Origin: an uncultured Propionibacteriaceae bacterium
Lineage (GTDB): Bacteria > Actinomycetota > Actinomycetes > Propionibacteriales > Propionibacteriaceae
Length of the DNA: 64,000 nt
Assembly: GCA_945911015.1 (NCBI GenBank)
Contig: CAMDZW010000014.1
Span: 1-64,000, forward strand
Direction of reading: 5' to 3'
This document shows positions 53,856-62,304 of the stretch, piece by piece. Within the stretch, counting starts at the first letter, position 1. Every line of letters starts with the position of its first letter. The notes under the pieces were generated by a model. The model worked only from the letters and a program-made list of their open reading frames with translations. It ran no database searches and was not told the origin of the DNA. A program made the position numbers and the translations under genes.

Positions 53856-54299
53856 ATGGACGGCTCCGTCAAGGACTGGATGCTCCGGGTCGTCCTGGGC
53901 CGCGACCCGGAGGTGGTCGAGCACGGCCCACCGCCAGAGCTCCACCCGGACCTGATCGCCCTGGACCACGCGCTGGCCGAGATCCGCGCCGCCGAACCAC
54001 AACCCACGATCCTGCTGCTGCACCATCTGCGCACACTCACCCACCGCGGGGTGCGGATCGTGTCCGTCCGCCCAGCTCCGGCCGCACTGACCGCACGGCT
54101 CCACTGTGCCGATGGCTCGACAATTCTGGTCCGTGCCGAACACACCGGCATCCTCGGTGCCATCGCGCTACGTCTCGCCTCGGGTCACTGGGTGCGGCTG
54201 GGCGAAGTGCTCGCCGCGACCGACACCGTACGGCTTCGTCTCACCACCGAGACCGGCCCGGTCACCGTGGAGGCCGTCGGATTTGATCAGGCTGACTGA
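53856..54299 (+). CDS. Conserved hypothetical protein
   Basis: The 147-residue product has two parts. A first helical stretch (VKDWMLRVVLGRDPEVVEHG) is followed by a strand-rich half (GVRIVSVRPAPAALTARLHC, VRAEHTGILGAIALRLASG, WVRLGEVLAATDTVRLRLTT). The ATG at 53856 follows GAGG. I do not recognise it. It has no signal or membrane segment and sits 91 bp after the dehydratase gene in the same direction. Confidence 0.7.
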   Translation: MDGSVKDWMLRVVLGRDPEVVEHGPPPELHPDLIALDHALAEIRAAEPQPTILLLHHLRTLTHRGVRIVSVRPAPAALTARLHCADGSTILVRAEHTGILGAIALRLASGHWVRLGEVLAATDTVRLRLTTETGPVTVEAVGFDQAD

Positions 54300-54334
54300 G
54301 CCCACCCCGATCGCCAGCGGCGTACAGTCGCATC

Positions 54335-54775
54335 ATGAGTGAGCACCAGTTCGACGAGCCCGTCCCCGAGCAGTCCGAGCAGCTCGACCAGCTCCAGCCA
54401 GAGGACACGCTGATCGACCGCGGCGTCGACGACGTCCTGGACGAGGGCTACATCACACCTGACCATTGGAGCCCTGCCCAGGAGGTCGATGCCGAGCAGA
54501 CGCTCGACGACCGTCTCAAGCAGGAGGTCCCCGATGACGAACCCGACACCGAGACACCACCCGACGAGCCCTGGGCTGACGAGCAGCTGCACGACGGCGA
54601 GGTCGGACGGGAGCGTGCCGGCCGGTTGGTCGACGCCGCGACTGCCGACAACGAGGACATCGAGCCGACGCTGATCGGCGAGGATGTCGGTTTCGCCGGC
54701 GGTGCCGCGAGCGCCGAGGAGGCCGCCGTCCACGTCGTCGACGACGGCCCCGACGACTCCATCACTCCTGGTTGA
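54335..54775 (+). CDS. DUF5709-family protein
   Basis: The 146-residue very acidic protein carries the DUF5709 motif LQPEDTLIDRGVDDVLDEGY followed by WSPAQEVDAEQTLDDRLKQE, and ends with Gly/Ala-rich acidic sequence. The family is actinobacterial with unknown function. Its end overlaps the end of the convergent binding-protein gene by 14 bases. Confidence 0.85.
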   Translation: MSEHQFDEPVPEQSEQLDQLQPEDTLIDRGVDDVLDEGYITPDHWSPAQEVDAEQTLDDRLKQEVPDDEPDTETPPDEPWADEQLHDGEVGRERAGRLVDAATADNEDIEPTLIGEDVGFAGGAASAEEAAVHVVDDGPDDSITPG

Positions 54776-56729
54776 GCCACACCTGCTCGACGTGGGTCAG
54801 TCCCTCACGTCCGGTGGCATAGCTGAACGGCGCCTCGTCCGGCAGCACATTCTTGGTCTGTTCGGTCACCACGACCGGCTGGAACGGTGGGCGGACCACA
54901 CCGATCATGTAGACCTTCTCCTTGTGCTGCTGGATGATCGCCTGTCCGGCGGCGATCCGTTCCTCGTCGTTGTTGGCCGTCTTCAGCGCATCCCAATTGT
55001 CCATCAGCTGCTGCATCTCCGGGGTCGGCTTCTCCCCGGACTCACCCTTGGTCTGGTAGTACTGCCCGAATCCGGCGCCGAAGTGGTTGCTGGCCGAAGT
55101 CGGGATCCACCACACATCCTCCAGGTCCATGTGGTCGCTCGGGGCGCTGGTCCCGTCGAGGTCGAAGTCGTTGCTGACCCGCAGCTGGGTGTAGAGGGTG
55201 CCGTCAACCGGTTTCAGCACGACCTTCAGTCCGACCTTGGCGAAGTCGTTGATCACCATCTGGAAGCAGCTGGCCAACGGCACCTGGTTGCTTGACTCGA
55301 CGAACATCATGACCGGTTCGAAGGGCTTGCCATCGGGACGAGTGCGCCATTGGCCCGTCTTGGTCATGCCCAGCTCGTCCAGCAGAGCTTCGGACTTGGC
55401 CGGGTCATACTCCAGGAAGGTCTCTCCGGCGCCCTCCACCCAGTAGTCGGTGCCCTCGCTGGCGATCGGCTGGCGGATCACCCCGATGCCGCTGAGCAGA
55501 GCCTCATTGACGTCGTCACGGTTGATCGCGTGGGACAGTGCCTGGCGGAACCGGACATCGGTGAAGAGTTCGCGCAGCTCCGGGTCCTTGTGGGACAGGT
55601 TCGGGATGACCGCGGCCGTGCCACCGGAGTTGACCCACCGGGCGACCCGGTAACCGCGGTCGTCGGCATTCTCCAGCAACACCTGGGCGCCGCTGAACGC
55701 AAGACCGGTGCCTTGGAGGTCCAGTTCACCGTTGGCCGCACGGAGGTCGAGAGCCTCCTGGTTGAGGATCTGCACCGAGATCCGATCGATGTAGGGCAAT
55801 TGACGACCGTCGGGATCAGTCTTGAAGTAGTACGGATTTCGTTCCAGGGTTGCGGTTCCGCTGCCTCCCGACGGGCTGACGACCCGATAGGCGCCGAGCA
55901 CCGGCAGATCAGGGTTGACCCAGGCGTTGGACCGATCGACGAAGTACTTGTCCCAAGTGTCGAAGCCGGCCGCCTTGGCCACCTTGGTCGCTTCCTCGTC
56001 GCCGACATGGTCGGGATGGAACTGCTTCAGGTAGTGCATCGGCTTGAACAGCTGCCAGCCATTGACCACATGCGCCATGTACTGCGGGAACAGCGGGTTC
56101 GAGGTGCCGAAGGTGACGGTGAAGGTACGGTCGTCGACCCAGTCCACGGTCGGCTTGTTCTGGTTGGCGTCGCTCCAGAAGTAGGGGGCAGCCGGGAAGA
56201 TCGTGTCATTGCCCAGGTAGTCGGCGAAGGCGAAGTCGACGTCATCGGAGGTGAAGGGTTCACCGTCGGACCATTTCAGCCCATCACGGATGGTGATGGT
56301 CCAGACATCGCTGGTCTCGTTGGGCTCGAAGGACTCAGCCACGCTCGGCAGTTGCCTCAGACCCGGCAGATCCCACTCCAGGTAGCCACTCGGCGACAGA
56401 ATCGTGATCGGGGTGATCCCGTCGCTGGTCGAGGCATAGCGCAGGGTGCCGCCGTACTGGCCGGGCCCTTCGACCAGGTCGACCACGACCGGGTTCGTCG
56501 GCAGGCGCTCCTCCAGTGGCGGCAGCTCCCCGGCCTCGACGAGCTTGGTCAGCCTCGGTGATTCCTTGACATCGGCCCCGGCCGGCGGCGTGGTCGACGG
56601 GGTACTGCCCGAGTCGGCCGGCGCACAGGCTGCCAAACCGGACAGGGTTGCCAGGCTCATCGCACCACCGATCAGGGTGCGACGGGCCATCACGGGCCGG
56701 AGGGTCAGTCGTACGGTGTCAGAGGTCAT
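54762..56729 (-). CDS. Second peptide-type ABC substrate-binding lipoprotein, no permease nearby
   Basis: This SBP_bac_5 protein of about 655 residues starts at the ATG at 56729. It has a lipoprotein signal (MARRTLIGGAMSLATLSGLAAC), then RDGLKWSDGEPFTSDDVDFA, the family hallmark, and DVRFRQALSHAINRDDVNEA. It is long for the family. The FAD oxidoreductase gene precedes it by 26 bp. No permease or ATPase gene is adjacent, so it may use the importer at 47-50.8 kb or one elsewhere. Confidence 0.92.
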   Translation of the reverse strand: MTSDTVRLTLRPVMARRTLIGGAMSLATLSGLAACAPADSGSTPSTTPPAGADVKESPRLTKLVEAGELPPLEERLPTNPVVVDLVEGPGQYGGTLRYASTSDGITPITILSPSGYLEWDLPGLRQLPSVAESFEPNETSDVWTITIRDGLKWSDGEPFTSDDVDFAFADYLGNDTIFPAAPYFWSDANQNKPTVDWVDDRTFTVTFGTSNPLFPQYMAHVVNGWQLFKPMHYLKQFHPDHVGDEEATKVAKAAGFDTWDKYFVDRSNAWVNPDLPVLGAYRVVSPSGGSGTATLERNPYYFKTDPDGRQLPYIDRISVQILNQEALDLRAANGELDLQGTGLAFSGAQVLLENADDRGYRVARWVNSGGTAAVIPNLSHKDPELRELFTDVRFRQALSHAINRDDVNEALLSGIGVIRQPIASEGTDYWVEGAGETFLEYDPAKSEALLDELGMTKTGQWRTRPDGKPFEPVMMFVESSNQVPLASCFQMVINDFAKVGLKVVLKPVDGTLYTQLRVSNDFDLDGTSAPSDHMDLEDVWWIPTSASNHFGAGFGQYYQTKGESGEKPTPEMQQLMDNWDALKTANNDEERIAAGQAIIQQHKEKVYMIGVVRPPFQPVVVTEQTKNVLPDEAPFSYATGREGLTHVEQVWLNQE

Positions 56730-56755
56730 GGGGTTCTCCTTCGCTTGCGCGCTTG

Positions 56756-58378
56756 TCACGGCCGTGTGAACACGGTGTCGGGCCAGGCCAGACCGACGCC
56801 GAGAGTGGATTCCAGCAGCTGCTGGAAGTCAGTGAGCAGATCAGTGGTGTTGCGGACCGTACGGGGGCTGACGGCCTTGTCCAGGCAGTACGCAGCAAGC
56901 GCGCCGGCCGCCTCGCCGATGTTCCACTCGACCGGGTGGAGGCGGTAGCACCCGTTGGTGATGTGAGTCGTGCCGATGTTCTTGTTGGCGGGCAGAAGAT
57001 TGTCGACACGTTCAGGGATCAGCGCCCCGAGCGGGATCTGGAACGGGTGGCTGGCGATGTCCACGTAGGTCCGGGGACCCTCCGGCCCACCGGTGCTGGG
57101 ATGCAGATCGATCCGGTACGAGCCGATGCCGACCGAGTCCGCGAAGAGCTCGGACCGGTCGCTCGCTCCGGCGGCGCGACGCGCCTCGATCCCCACATGC
57201 TGTTCGGTGACGGTGAACTCGGATCGGATGCGCCGCGACTCACGGATATAGGGCCGCATCGCCAACTCGTCGAGGGTGCCGAGCAGGTCACCCCGCGGCC
57301 GCAGCCCCGGGTAGCCGTGACCGTCGTCGTGGCGTGGCGCCTCGGTCTGCATCCAGTACAGGAAGGACAGGCTGAGCTGCCGGCTCGACTCCAGTGCGGC
57401 CTCCCGCTCCTGGTCGGTGACGCCGAGCAGGGGGCCGTACCAGTAGTCCAGCTGCGGCCAGTTGACCAGTGTGATGTCGCTGACCAAGGTGCCGGGATGA
57501 AAGTTCTGCACCGAGGCAATCCGGCGGAACGGCCACCAGGTGCCGGTGTGGATGCCGCCCTGCGCGGTGGTGTCGTCACGGAAGATCCGCAGCTCGCGTT
57601 GTTTCAGCGAGATCGGGTTGACATCAGGCCAGGCCAGCTGTGATCCGGGCCAGAAGTCGGAGCGTGCTGCCTGCCAGGCGTCGTACTGCTCGGGCTTGGC
57701 GATGGTGAAGTCCTCGCCCTCGACATGGTCCATCGCCAAGCACCAGCTGAAGGCCTGCTGGTCGGCCGGCTCGGCATGGTCGGTGCGGGCATGGAGCTCG
57801 CCGGTGTCGGCCTGCGCCTCGGCGCCGATGACGTGCTCGACAACGCCGAGCTCGAGGAGATCACCCAGCTCGGTGGCGTCAAGGATGTAGGGCGCGGCGA
57901 TCACGTGCCGGTCGCCGGTTCGCCGGTCCTCCACGGTGACCGAGACGACTCGGTCTCCGTCGGTCTCACAGGCCACCGGAACATGTTCGAGCAACACTTC
58001 GAGTCGCTTGCTGGTGCGATGCGGCGCCAGCATCTCGTCAATCGCGGCGACGGCGATCCGCGGCTCATGACAGAGCCGGCTGACCCGGCCGAACCCGGGA
58101 TCGAAGCGTGGTTCCTCACGGGCGGCATCGGTCAGCGGATAGTTGCGGCGATACTGACCGCGGATGCGTTCGCGCAGTGCGCGGTAGGTGCGGGTCCCGC
58201 CGAACTGTTCCATCCAACGGTTCTCATCCGGCGGGACCGCCTGACTGGTCAGCTGGCCTCCGAGCCACCCGGACTCCTCGGTCAAGATGACCGCACGGCC
58301 CAGTCGAGCTGCGGCCAGGGCTGCTGCCACTCCGCCCAAACCCCCGCCGATCACCAGCACCTCAGCTGTTCGCTCCAC
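56756..58378 (-). CDS. FAD-dependent oxidoreductase (PF12831-like)
   Basis: The 540-residue flavoprotein has an N-terminal GxGxxG motif (VLVIGGGLGGVAAALAA), then TEESGWLGGQLTSQAVPPDE, a signature of the FAD_oxidored family, and a C-terminal FAD contact (NKNIGTTHITNGCYRLHPVE). There is no signal peptide. The GTG at 58378 was chosen because the first strand begins right after it. It is first in an operon with the binding protein and is divergent from a LacI regulator, suggesting inducible catabolism of an imported substrate. Confidence 0.88.
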   Translation of the reverse strand: MERTAEVLVIGGGLGGVAAALAAARLGRAVILTEESGWLGGQLTSQAVPPDENRWMEQFGGTRTYRALRERIRGQYRRNYPLTDAAREEPRFDPGFGRVSRLCHEPRIAVAAIDEMLAPHRTSKRLEVLLEHVPVACETDGDRVVSVTVEDRRTGDRHVIAAPYILDATELGDLLELGVVEHVIGAEAQADTGELHARTDHAEPADQQAFSWCLAMDHVEGEDFTIAKPEQYDAWQAARSDFWPGSQLAWPDVNPISLKQRELRIFRDDTTAQGGIHTGTWWPFRRIASVQNFHPGTLVSDITLVNWPQLDYWYGPLLGVTDQEREAALESSRQLSLSFLYWMQTEAPRHDDGHGYPGLRPRGDLLGTLDELAMRPYIRESRRIRSEFTVTEQHVGIEARRAAGASDRSELFADSVGIGSYRIDLHPSTGGPEGPRTYVDIASHPFQIPLGALIPERVDNLLPANKNIGTTHITNGCYRLHPVEWNIGEAAGALAAYCLDKAVSPRTVRNTTDLLTDFQQLLESTLGVGLAWPDTVFTRP

Positions 58379-58425
58379 GCTGTCCTCACCTGTTGATTTC
58401 CCGAGTAATGTCGCACAGTACGCAT

Positions 58426-58437
58426 TCCCGTACGGGA
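58426..58437. promoter_or_regulatory. Perfect palindrome between the FAD oxidoreductase and LacI-type genes
   Basis: TCCCGTACGGGA is a perfect 12-bp palindrome, 48 bp before the FAD gene start and 39 bp before the LacI-type start. It could be the operator. CGTACG is abundant in this genome, so chance is not excluded. Confidence 0.45.
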
Positions 58438-58476
58438 TCGTCAAGACCCCTCGACCGTGACGTAGAGTCCCGGGCT

Positions 58477-59529
58477 GTGAGCGAAAGTGAGCCCGAGGGG
58501 ACCCGCGGTCGGCGGACCAAGCGCCCGACGCGCGCCGATGTCGCCCGGCTCGCCGGAGTGTCGGCACCGGTGGTGTCGGCCGTGGTCAACCCGAACAACC
58601 GCAACAACGTCGGGGTGAGCGCCGCGACCCGCGAACGTGTCCTGGCCGCCGTACGGGAGTTGGGTTATGTCCCGAACCTGGTCGCGCAGAGCCTGGCCGG
58701 CGGACGCAGCAATGTGATCAGTCTGTTCACCTACGAGGCGGTGTTCCCGGCCGAGAGCGAGAACTTCTTCCACGAATTCTTCGTCGGCATCGAGCAGGAG
58801 GCCGATGCCCAGGGCTACAGCCTGCTCCTGGTCACCTCCAGCCGGGATGCCAACGGAGCAAGGGCCATCTTCGTCGACGGCCGCAACTCACTGCAGCTGG
58901 CCGACGGCGCGATCATCTTCGGTGGCCACCGTGCCACCGATGAGCTCTCCCTGCTCCACCGTGACGGCTTTCCCTTTGTGCACATCGGTCGGCGCCACAT
59001 CGATGACGGCGAGATCTCGTACGTGGCCGCCGATTATGTCGCCGGGGCACAGGCCGCCACTGCTCAACTGATCGGCCGCGGTCACCGCCGGATCGGCTTT
59101 GCCAGCACTGAGCTTCCGGCCGATGCCGCAAAGGAACGCAAGGCGGGATTCCTTGCTGCCATGGCATCTGCGGACCTTGACCCGGTCGTCATCCCGTTGC
59201 GTCAGGTCGATCTGCTGTCCCAGATCCGCGCCCACGAACTCACCGCCGTCGTCTTCGAGACCATCCAGGAGGCACGCGCCCTGCACCGGGCGGCCACTGC
59301 CGACGGGATGTCGGTCCCCGACGACCTGTCCCTGGTCAGCCTCGGCGGCCAGACCGGCCTTCAAAGCGGCATCCCAATCTCTGGCCTCACCATCCCGCGA
59401 CGCGAGATGGGACGTCTGGCTGTGCGCAACCTCGTTCAGCTGCTCAACGATCCGGACAGCCCACCGGTGCAGAGCATCGTCGAACACAGCGAGGAGTACG
59501 AAGCGACCGTCGCCCCACCTCGGAGCTGA
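58477..59529 (+). CDS. LacI-family transcriptional regulator
   Basis: The ~350-residue regulator has an N-terminal LacI helix-turn-helix (ADVARLAGVSAPVVSAVVN, hinge VLAAVRELGYVPN) and a ligand-binding core (VISLFTYEAVFP, RRIGFASTEL). The start is the GTG at 58477; family members begin soon before the HTH. It faces the FAD oxidoreductase/binding-protein operon and probably represses it until a sugar-like or related ligand appears. Confidence 0.9.
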   Translation: MSESEPEGTRGRRTKRPTRADVARLAGVSAPVVSAVVNPNNRNNVGVSAATRERVLAAVRELGYVPNLVAQSLAGGRSNVISLFTYEAVFPAESENFFHEFFVGIEQEADAQGYSLLLVTSSRDANGARAIFVDGRNSLQLADGAIIFGGHRATDELSLLHRDGFPFVHIGRRHIDDGEISYVAADYVAGAQAATAQLIGRGHRRIGFASTELPADAAKERKAGFLAAMASADLDPVVIPLRQVDLLSQIRAHELTAVVFETIQEARALHRAATADGMSVPDDLSLVSLGGQTGLQSGIPISGLTIPRREMGRLAVRNLVQLLNDPDSPPVQSIVEHSEEYEATVAPPRS

Positions 59530-59596
59530 ATCAGTCGGTCACGGAGCGGTTACGTTGGGCCTCGACCCACAGATAGTGCTTGCGCAGCGCGGACGA

Positions 59597-60478
59597 TCAC
59601 TCCGCTACGCGGACGTTGATCAGGTTCGCCCAGGGATCGTCGAAGGAGACGGTCCGCCCGTCATCTCGGGTCGCGATGTCGTAGTGCTTCATGCGTTCGG
59701 TCAGGGCACCGATCTCGTCGGCGCTCGGCACCACGATGTCGACCTGCCCGAGGCCGAGAGCCGGCTGACGGCGGCCGGCGCCGCGGGACTTCCAGGTGTT
59801 CATGGCCATGTGGTGGTGGTAGCCGCCGGCGCTGACGAAGAGCGCCTGCCCGTCGAAGTCTGCGGTCGCCTCGAACCCGAGTCGGTCGACATAGAAGTCC
59901 CGGGCAGTGGCGGTGTCACCGACCGACAGGTGGACGTGACCGACCGTGGCCCCGCCGAGCGCGGCGGGCGTTTCGCGGCCCCGCTCGGTGAGGTGCTCGG
60001 CCAGGAACGCCTGCGGGTCAAGGAAGAGGGTGTCCATCTCGACCTGGCCGTGCGTCCAGCTCCACTCGCTCCGGTCCCGGTCCCAGTAGAGCTCGACGCC
60101 GTTGCCCTCGGGATCGTCAAAGTAGAACGCCTGACTGACCAGGTGGTCGCTCGATCCGACGAAGCGCACATCGGGTCGGCGTGCCGCAGCTGCCACGGCT
60201 GCGGCCAGGGCTTCCCGGGTCTCGTACAGGATTGCGGTGTGGAAGAGCCCGGCCTGACCGGGGCCCGCAGCGCGCAGCTGCGGCGAGTGGCGCAGCACGA
60301 TCGCCGAGTGCCCGTTGCGGCCCAACGTCACCTCTGGCCCGTTGGCAGACAACACCTCCAGCGCCACAGCATCGCGATAGTAGGCGGTCATCGCCTCGAG
60401 ATCGGCCACGTCGAGGGTCACCGCGCCCATCGCGGTGTCCGCAGCGAGCTTCTCGGGTGTGGTCGTCGGGACGGTCAT
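59597..60478 (-). CDS. VOC-family protein, CatE-like (catechol 2,3-dioxygenase type)
   Basis: The 293-residue two-domain VOC protein has a first half with LFHTAILYETREALAAAVAA and FYFDDPEGNGVELYWDR, the CatE signature, and a second half with VGHVHLSVGDTATARDFYVD and GYHHHMAMNTWKSRG. Conserved His and Glu for Fe binding are visible (GHVHLS, GNGVELYW). It starts at an ATG after the MFS gene stop and shares its strand. An extradiol-type dioxygenase or related function is likely. Confidence 0.88.
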   Translation of the reverse strand: MTVPTTTPEKLAADTAMGAVTLDVADLEAMTAYYRDAVALEVLSANGPEVTLGRNGHSAIVLRHSPQLRAAGPGQAGLFHTAILYETREALAAAVAAAARRPDVRFVGSSDHLVSQAFYFDDPEGNGVELYWDRDRSEWSWTHGQVEMDTLFLDPQAFLAEHLTERGRETPAALGGATVGHVHLSVGDTATARDFYVDRLGFEATADFDGQALFVSAGGYHHHMAMNTWKSRGAGRRQPALGLGQVDIVVPSADEIGALTERMKHYDIATRDDGRTVSFDDPWANLINVRVAE

Positions 60479-60543
60479 CAGATCCTCCGTTTGGTTGCAG
60501 CTTCAACTACTTCAACGCCGGAGATCTGCACAACATTCCCGGA

Positions 60544-61875
60544 TCACTGATCGGCAGCCGTCGCCTTGGCGACCGTGGCTTCGGCCGGAATGTCCTTGTA
60601 CTGTTGCGAGATCCGACGATAGGACTTGGTGGCGAAGGCTCCCAACCCGATCAGGATCGACACGATCCCGGCAAAGAGAAAGCACAAAGCGATGCCGCGG
60701 GTGCTGCCCTCGCCGAGCAACCACCCCCAGGTCTGCTTGCCCTGGACACCGTTCATGTACGGGATCACCCAGAATTCGGCGATCGGTGCGATCAGGAACG
60801 AGGTGATCGGGCCGGAGGCGGCCTCGAAGGTCATCGCGAAGCCGAACACCCGACCCTGGGTGCGGAACGGAACCAGGCGTTGGATGACCGTCTGCTCGGC
60901 CGCCTCCACCATCGGCATGATCATCATGAAGACCCAGATGCCGGCGGCGTAGAGCCACCACAGTTCGCGGATCGCGAAGGTCGCGCCGAGCAGGCCGATC
61001 ACGACGGTCAGGATCAGCATCGTACGGATGGGGTTGGCGCCAAGACCGAACTTGGCCACGATGCCGCCGCCGATCAGGAAACCGGTCGAGGTCACGCCAA
61101 GCACGATCCCCCACAGCTGCGGGGAGAACAGCTCCAGCCCGTACGGGTCCATCAGTGCCATGAACACGCCACCGGTGAGGTTGTTGAAGGTGGTGAAGAT
61201 GATCAGCGCCATCAGCCCGGGCGCTGCTCGTACGGCGAGGTAGCCGCCACGGAAGTCGACTGCCTTGTGGTCGGGGTCAGCGATGATCTCGGGCTCGGGG
61301 ATCCGGATGCTGATCAGGTGGGTGAGGGCGACCGCGACGAGCAGGATGGCGATCAGCAGGGTCCAGCCCATCCCGAGGAACCCGATCGCCAGACCAGAGA
61401 AGACGCTGGTGACCAGGAAGGCGAGGCCCTGGACCGTGCCGACCAAACCGTTGGCATTGGCGCGACGCTCGGACGGGACGAGCAGCGTGACCGTCGTGGA
61501 CAGGGCGATGTTGCGCAGTTGTTCGACCACCGCACCGATGAGCACGATGACCGCAAAGATCCAGAACCACGGCTGTCCCAGATCCAGCAGCGACCGAATG
61601 GGGATGAGCAGGTAGACGATGCCGGCGAGCGCAAACATGGCCAGGGTGCCGACGCCGGAGAAGACCATCACTGTGTGCTTGCGGTAGCGGTCGACGAAAC
61701 TGCCGAAGGCCATACTCGAGACCGCGACGAGCATCATGTAGGCGCCGCCGATCAGACCGGTGGCCAGCACGGACTTGGTCTCGAGGTAGACCCAGAACGT
61801 CAGGGCAAACCAGAGGAAGCTCGTCGTGACGTTGGCGATCGCCGTGTTGACCAGGACGTGGAGGAAGGTCCGCAT
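60544..61875 (-). CDS. MFS transporter
   Basis: The 443-residue protein has about 12 transmembrane helices and the MFS-loop motif GSFVDRYRKHTVMVFSGVG after the second helix. SERRANANGLVGTVQGLAFL resembles the enterobactin/drug-exporter group (MFS_3-like). The C-terminal tail is charged. It precedes the CatE-like gene by 65 bp on the same strand. A strong palindrome upstream of its start suggests repression by a TetR- or MarR-type protein. Confidence 0.9.
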   Translation of the reverse strand: MRTFLHVLVNTAIANVTTSFLWFALTFWVYLETKSVLATGLIGGAYMMLVAVSSMAFGSFVDRYRKHTVMVFSGVGTLAMFALAGIVYLLIPIRSLLDLGQPWFWIFAVIVLIGAVVEQLRNIALSTTVTLLVPSERRANANGLVGTVQGLAFLVTSVFSGLAIGFLGMGWTLLIAILLVAVALTHLISIRIPEPEIIADPDHKAVDFRGGYLAVRAAPGLMALIIFTTFNNLTGGVFMALMDPYGLELFSPQLWGIVLGVTSTGFLIGGGIVAKFGLGANPIRTMLILTVVIGLLGATFAIRELWWLYAAGIWVFMMIMPMVEAAEQTVIQRLVPFRTQGRVFGFAMTFEAASGPITSFLIAPIAEFWVIPYMNGVQGKQTWGWLLGEGSTRGIALCFLFAGIVSILIGLGAFATKSYRRISQQYKDIPAEATVAKATAADQ

Positions 61876-61896
61876 CCAAGAATCCTAGAGACCGCA

Positions 61897-61915
61897 GCGG
61901 ACAATTACTGTCCGC
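61897..61915. promoter_or_regulatory. 19-bp palindromic operator of the MFS gene
   Basis: GCGGACAATTACTGTCCGC has 7-bp perfect arms and a 5-bp AT-rich spacer, 22-40 bp before the MFS start. It looks like a TetR-family operator. No tetR gene is visible near it; one may lie beyond the window, or act in trans. Confidence 0.65.
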
Positions 61916-62304
61916 AATGGCTCACCAGCCGCCCGACTACCAACCAGGCTCGCCCATCTGGCTGTGTTGGCCAGACCTGGTGAGGCCCGGCCAAGATTCC
62001 GACCGATACGACGCCACTGAAGCGCTTCAAGACGTCCGCTCGGTCAGAATGGGGTCTGTGCCCAGCCCCTTCAGGACATCGACATCGCCTCTACTTCCCT
62101 GTCATGGCTCACAACGAGCTTGACAGTCAGGGTTGTGGGCCCAATTCCCTGTGGGGGTTCATGAGCATGACCAACCACACCTCCGTGCAAAAACGGGCAC
62201 TATTACTGGCACCCTATTGCCGCGGCTCCTGGGCTCGCTCACCTCCGGGGGTGTGCGCCCACAGCGGGATCGGCGAAGCTCAGAACGGGGCAGCCTCACC
62301 CGGC
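61916..62304. other. Gap of ~390 bp without a recognisable gene
   Basis: This stretch before the YhgE/Pip gene contains only short open frames without known motifs or ribosome sites. No tRNA-like fold or strong hairpin was seen. A weak echo of the dispersed element (GCTGTGTTGGCCAG) occurs around 61960. Confidence 0.5.
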
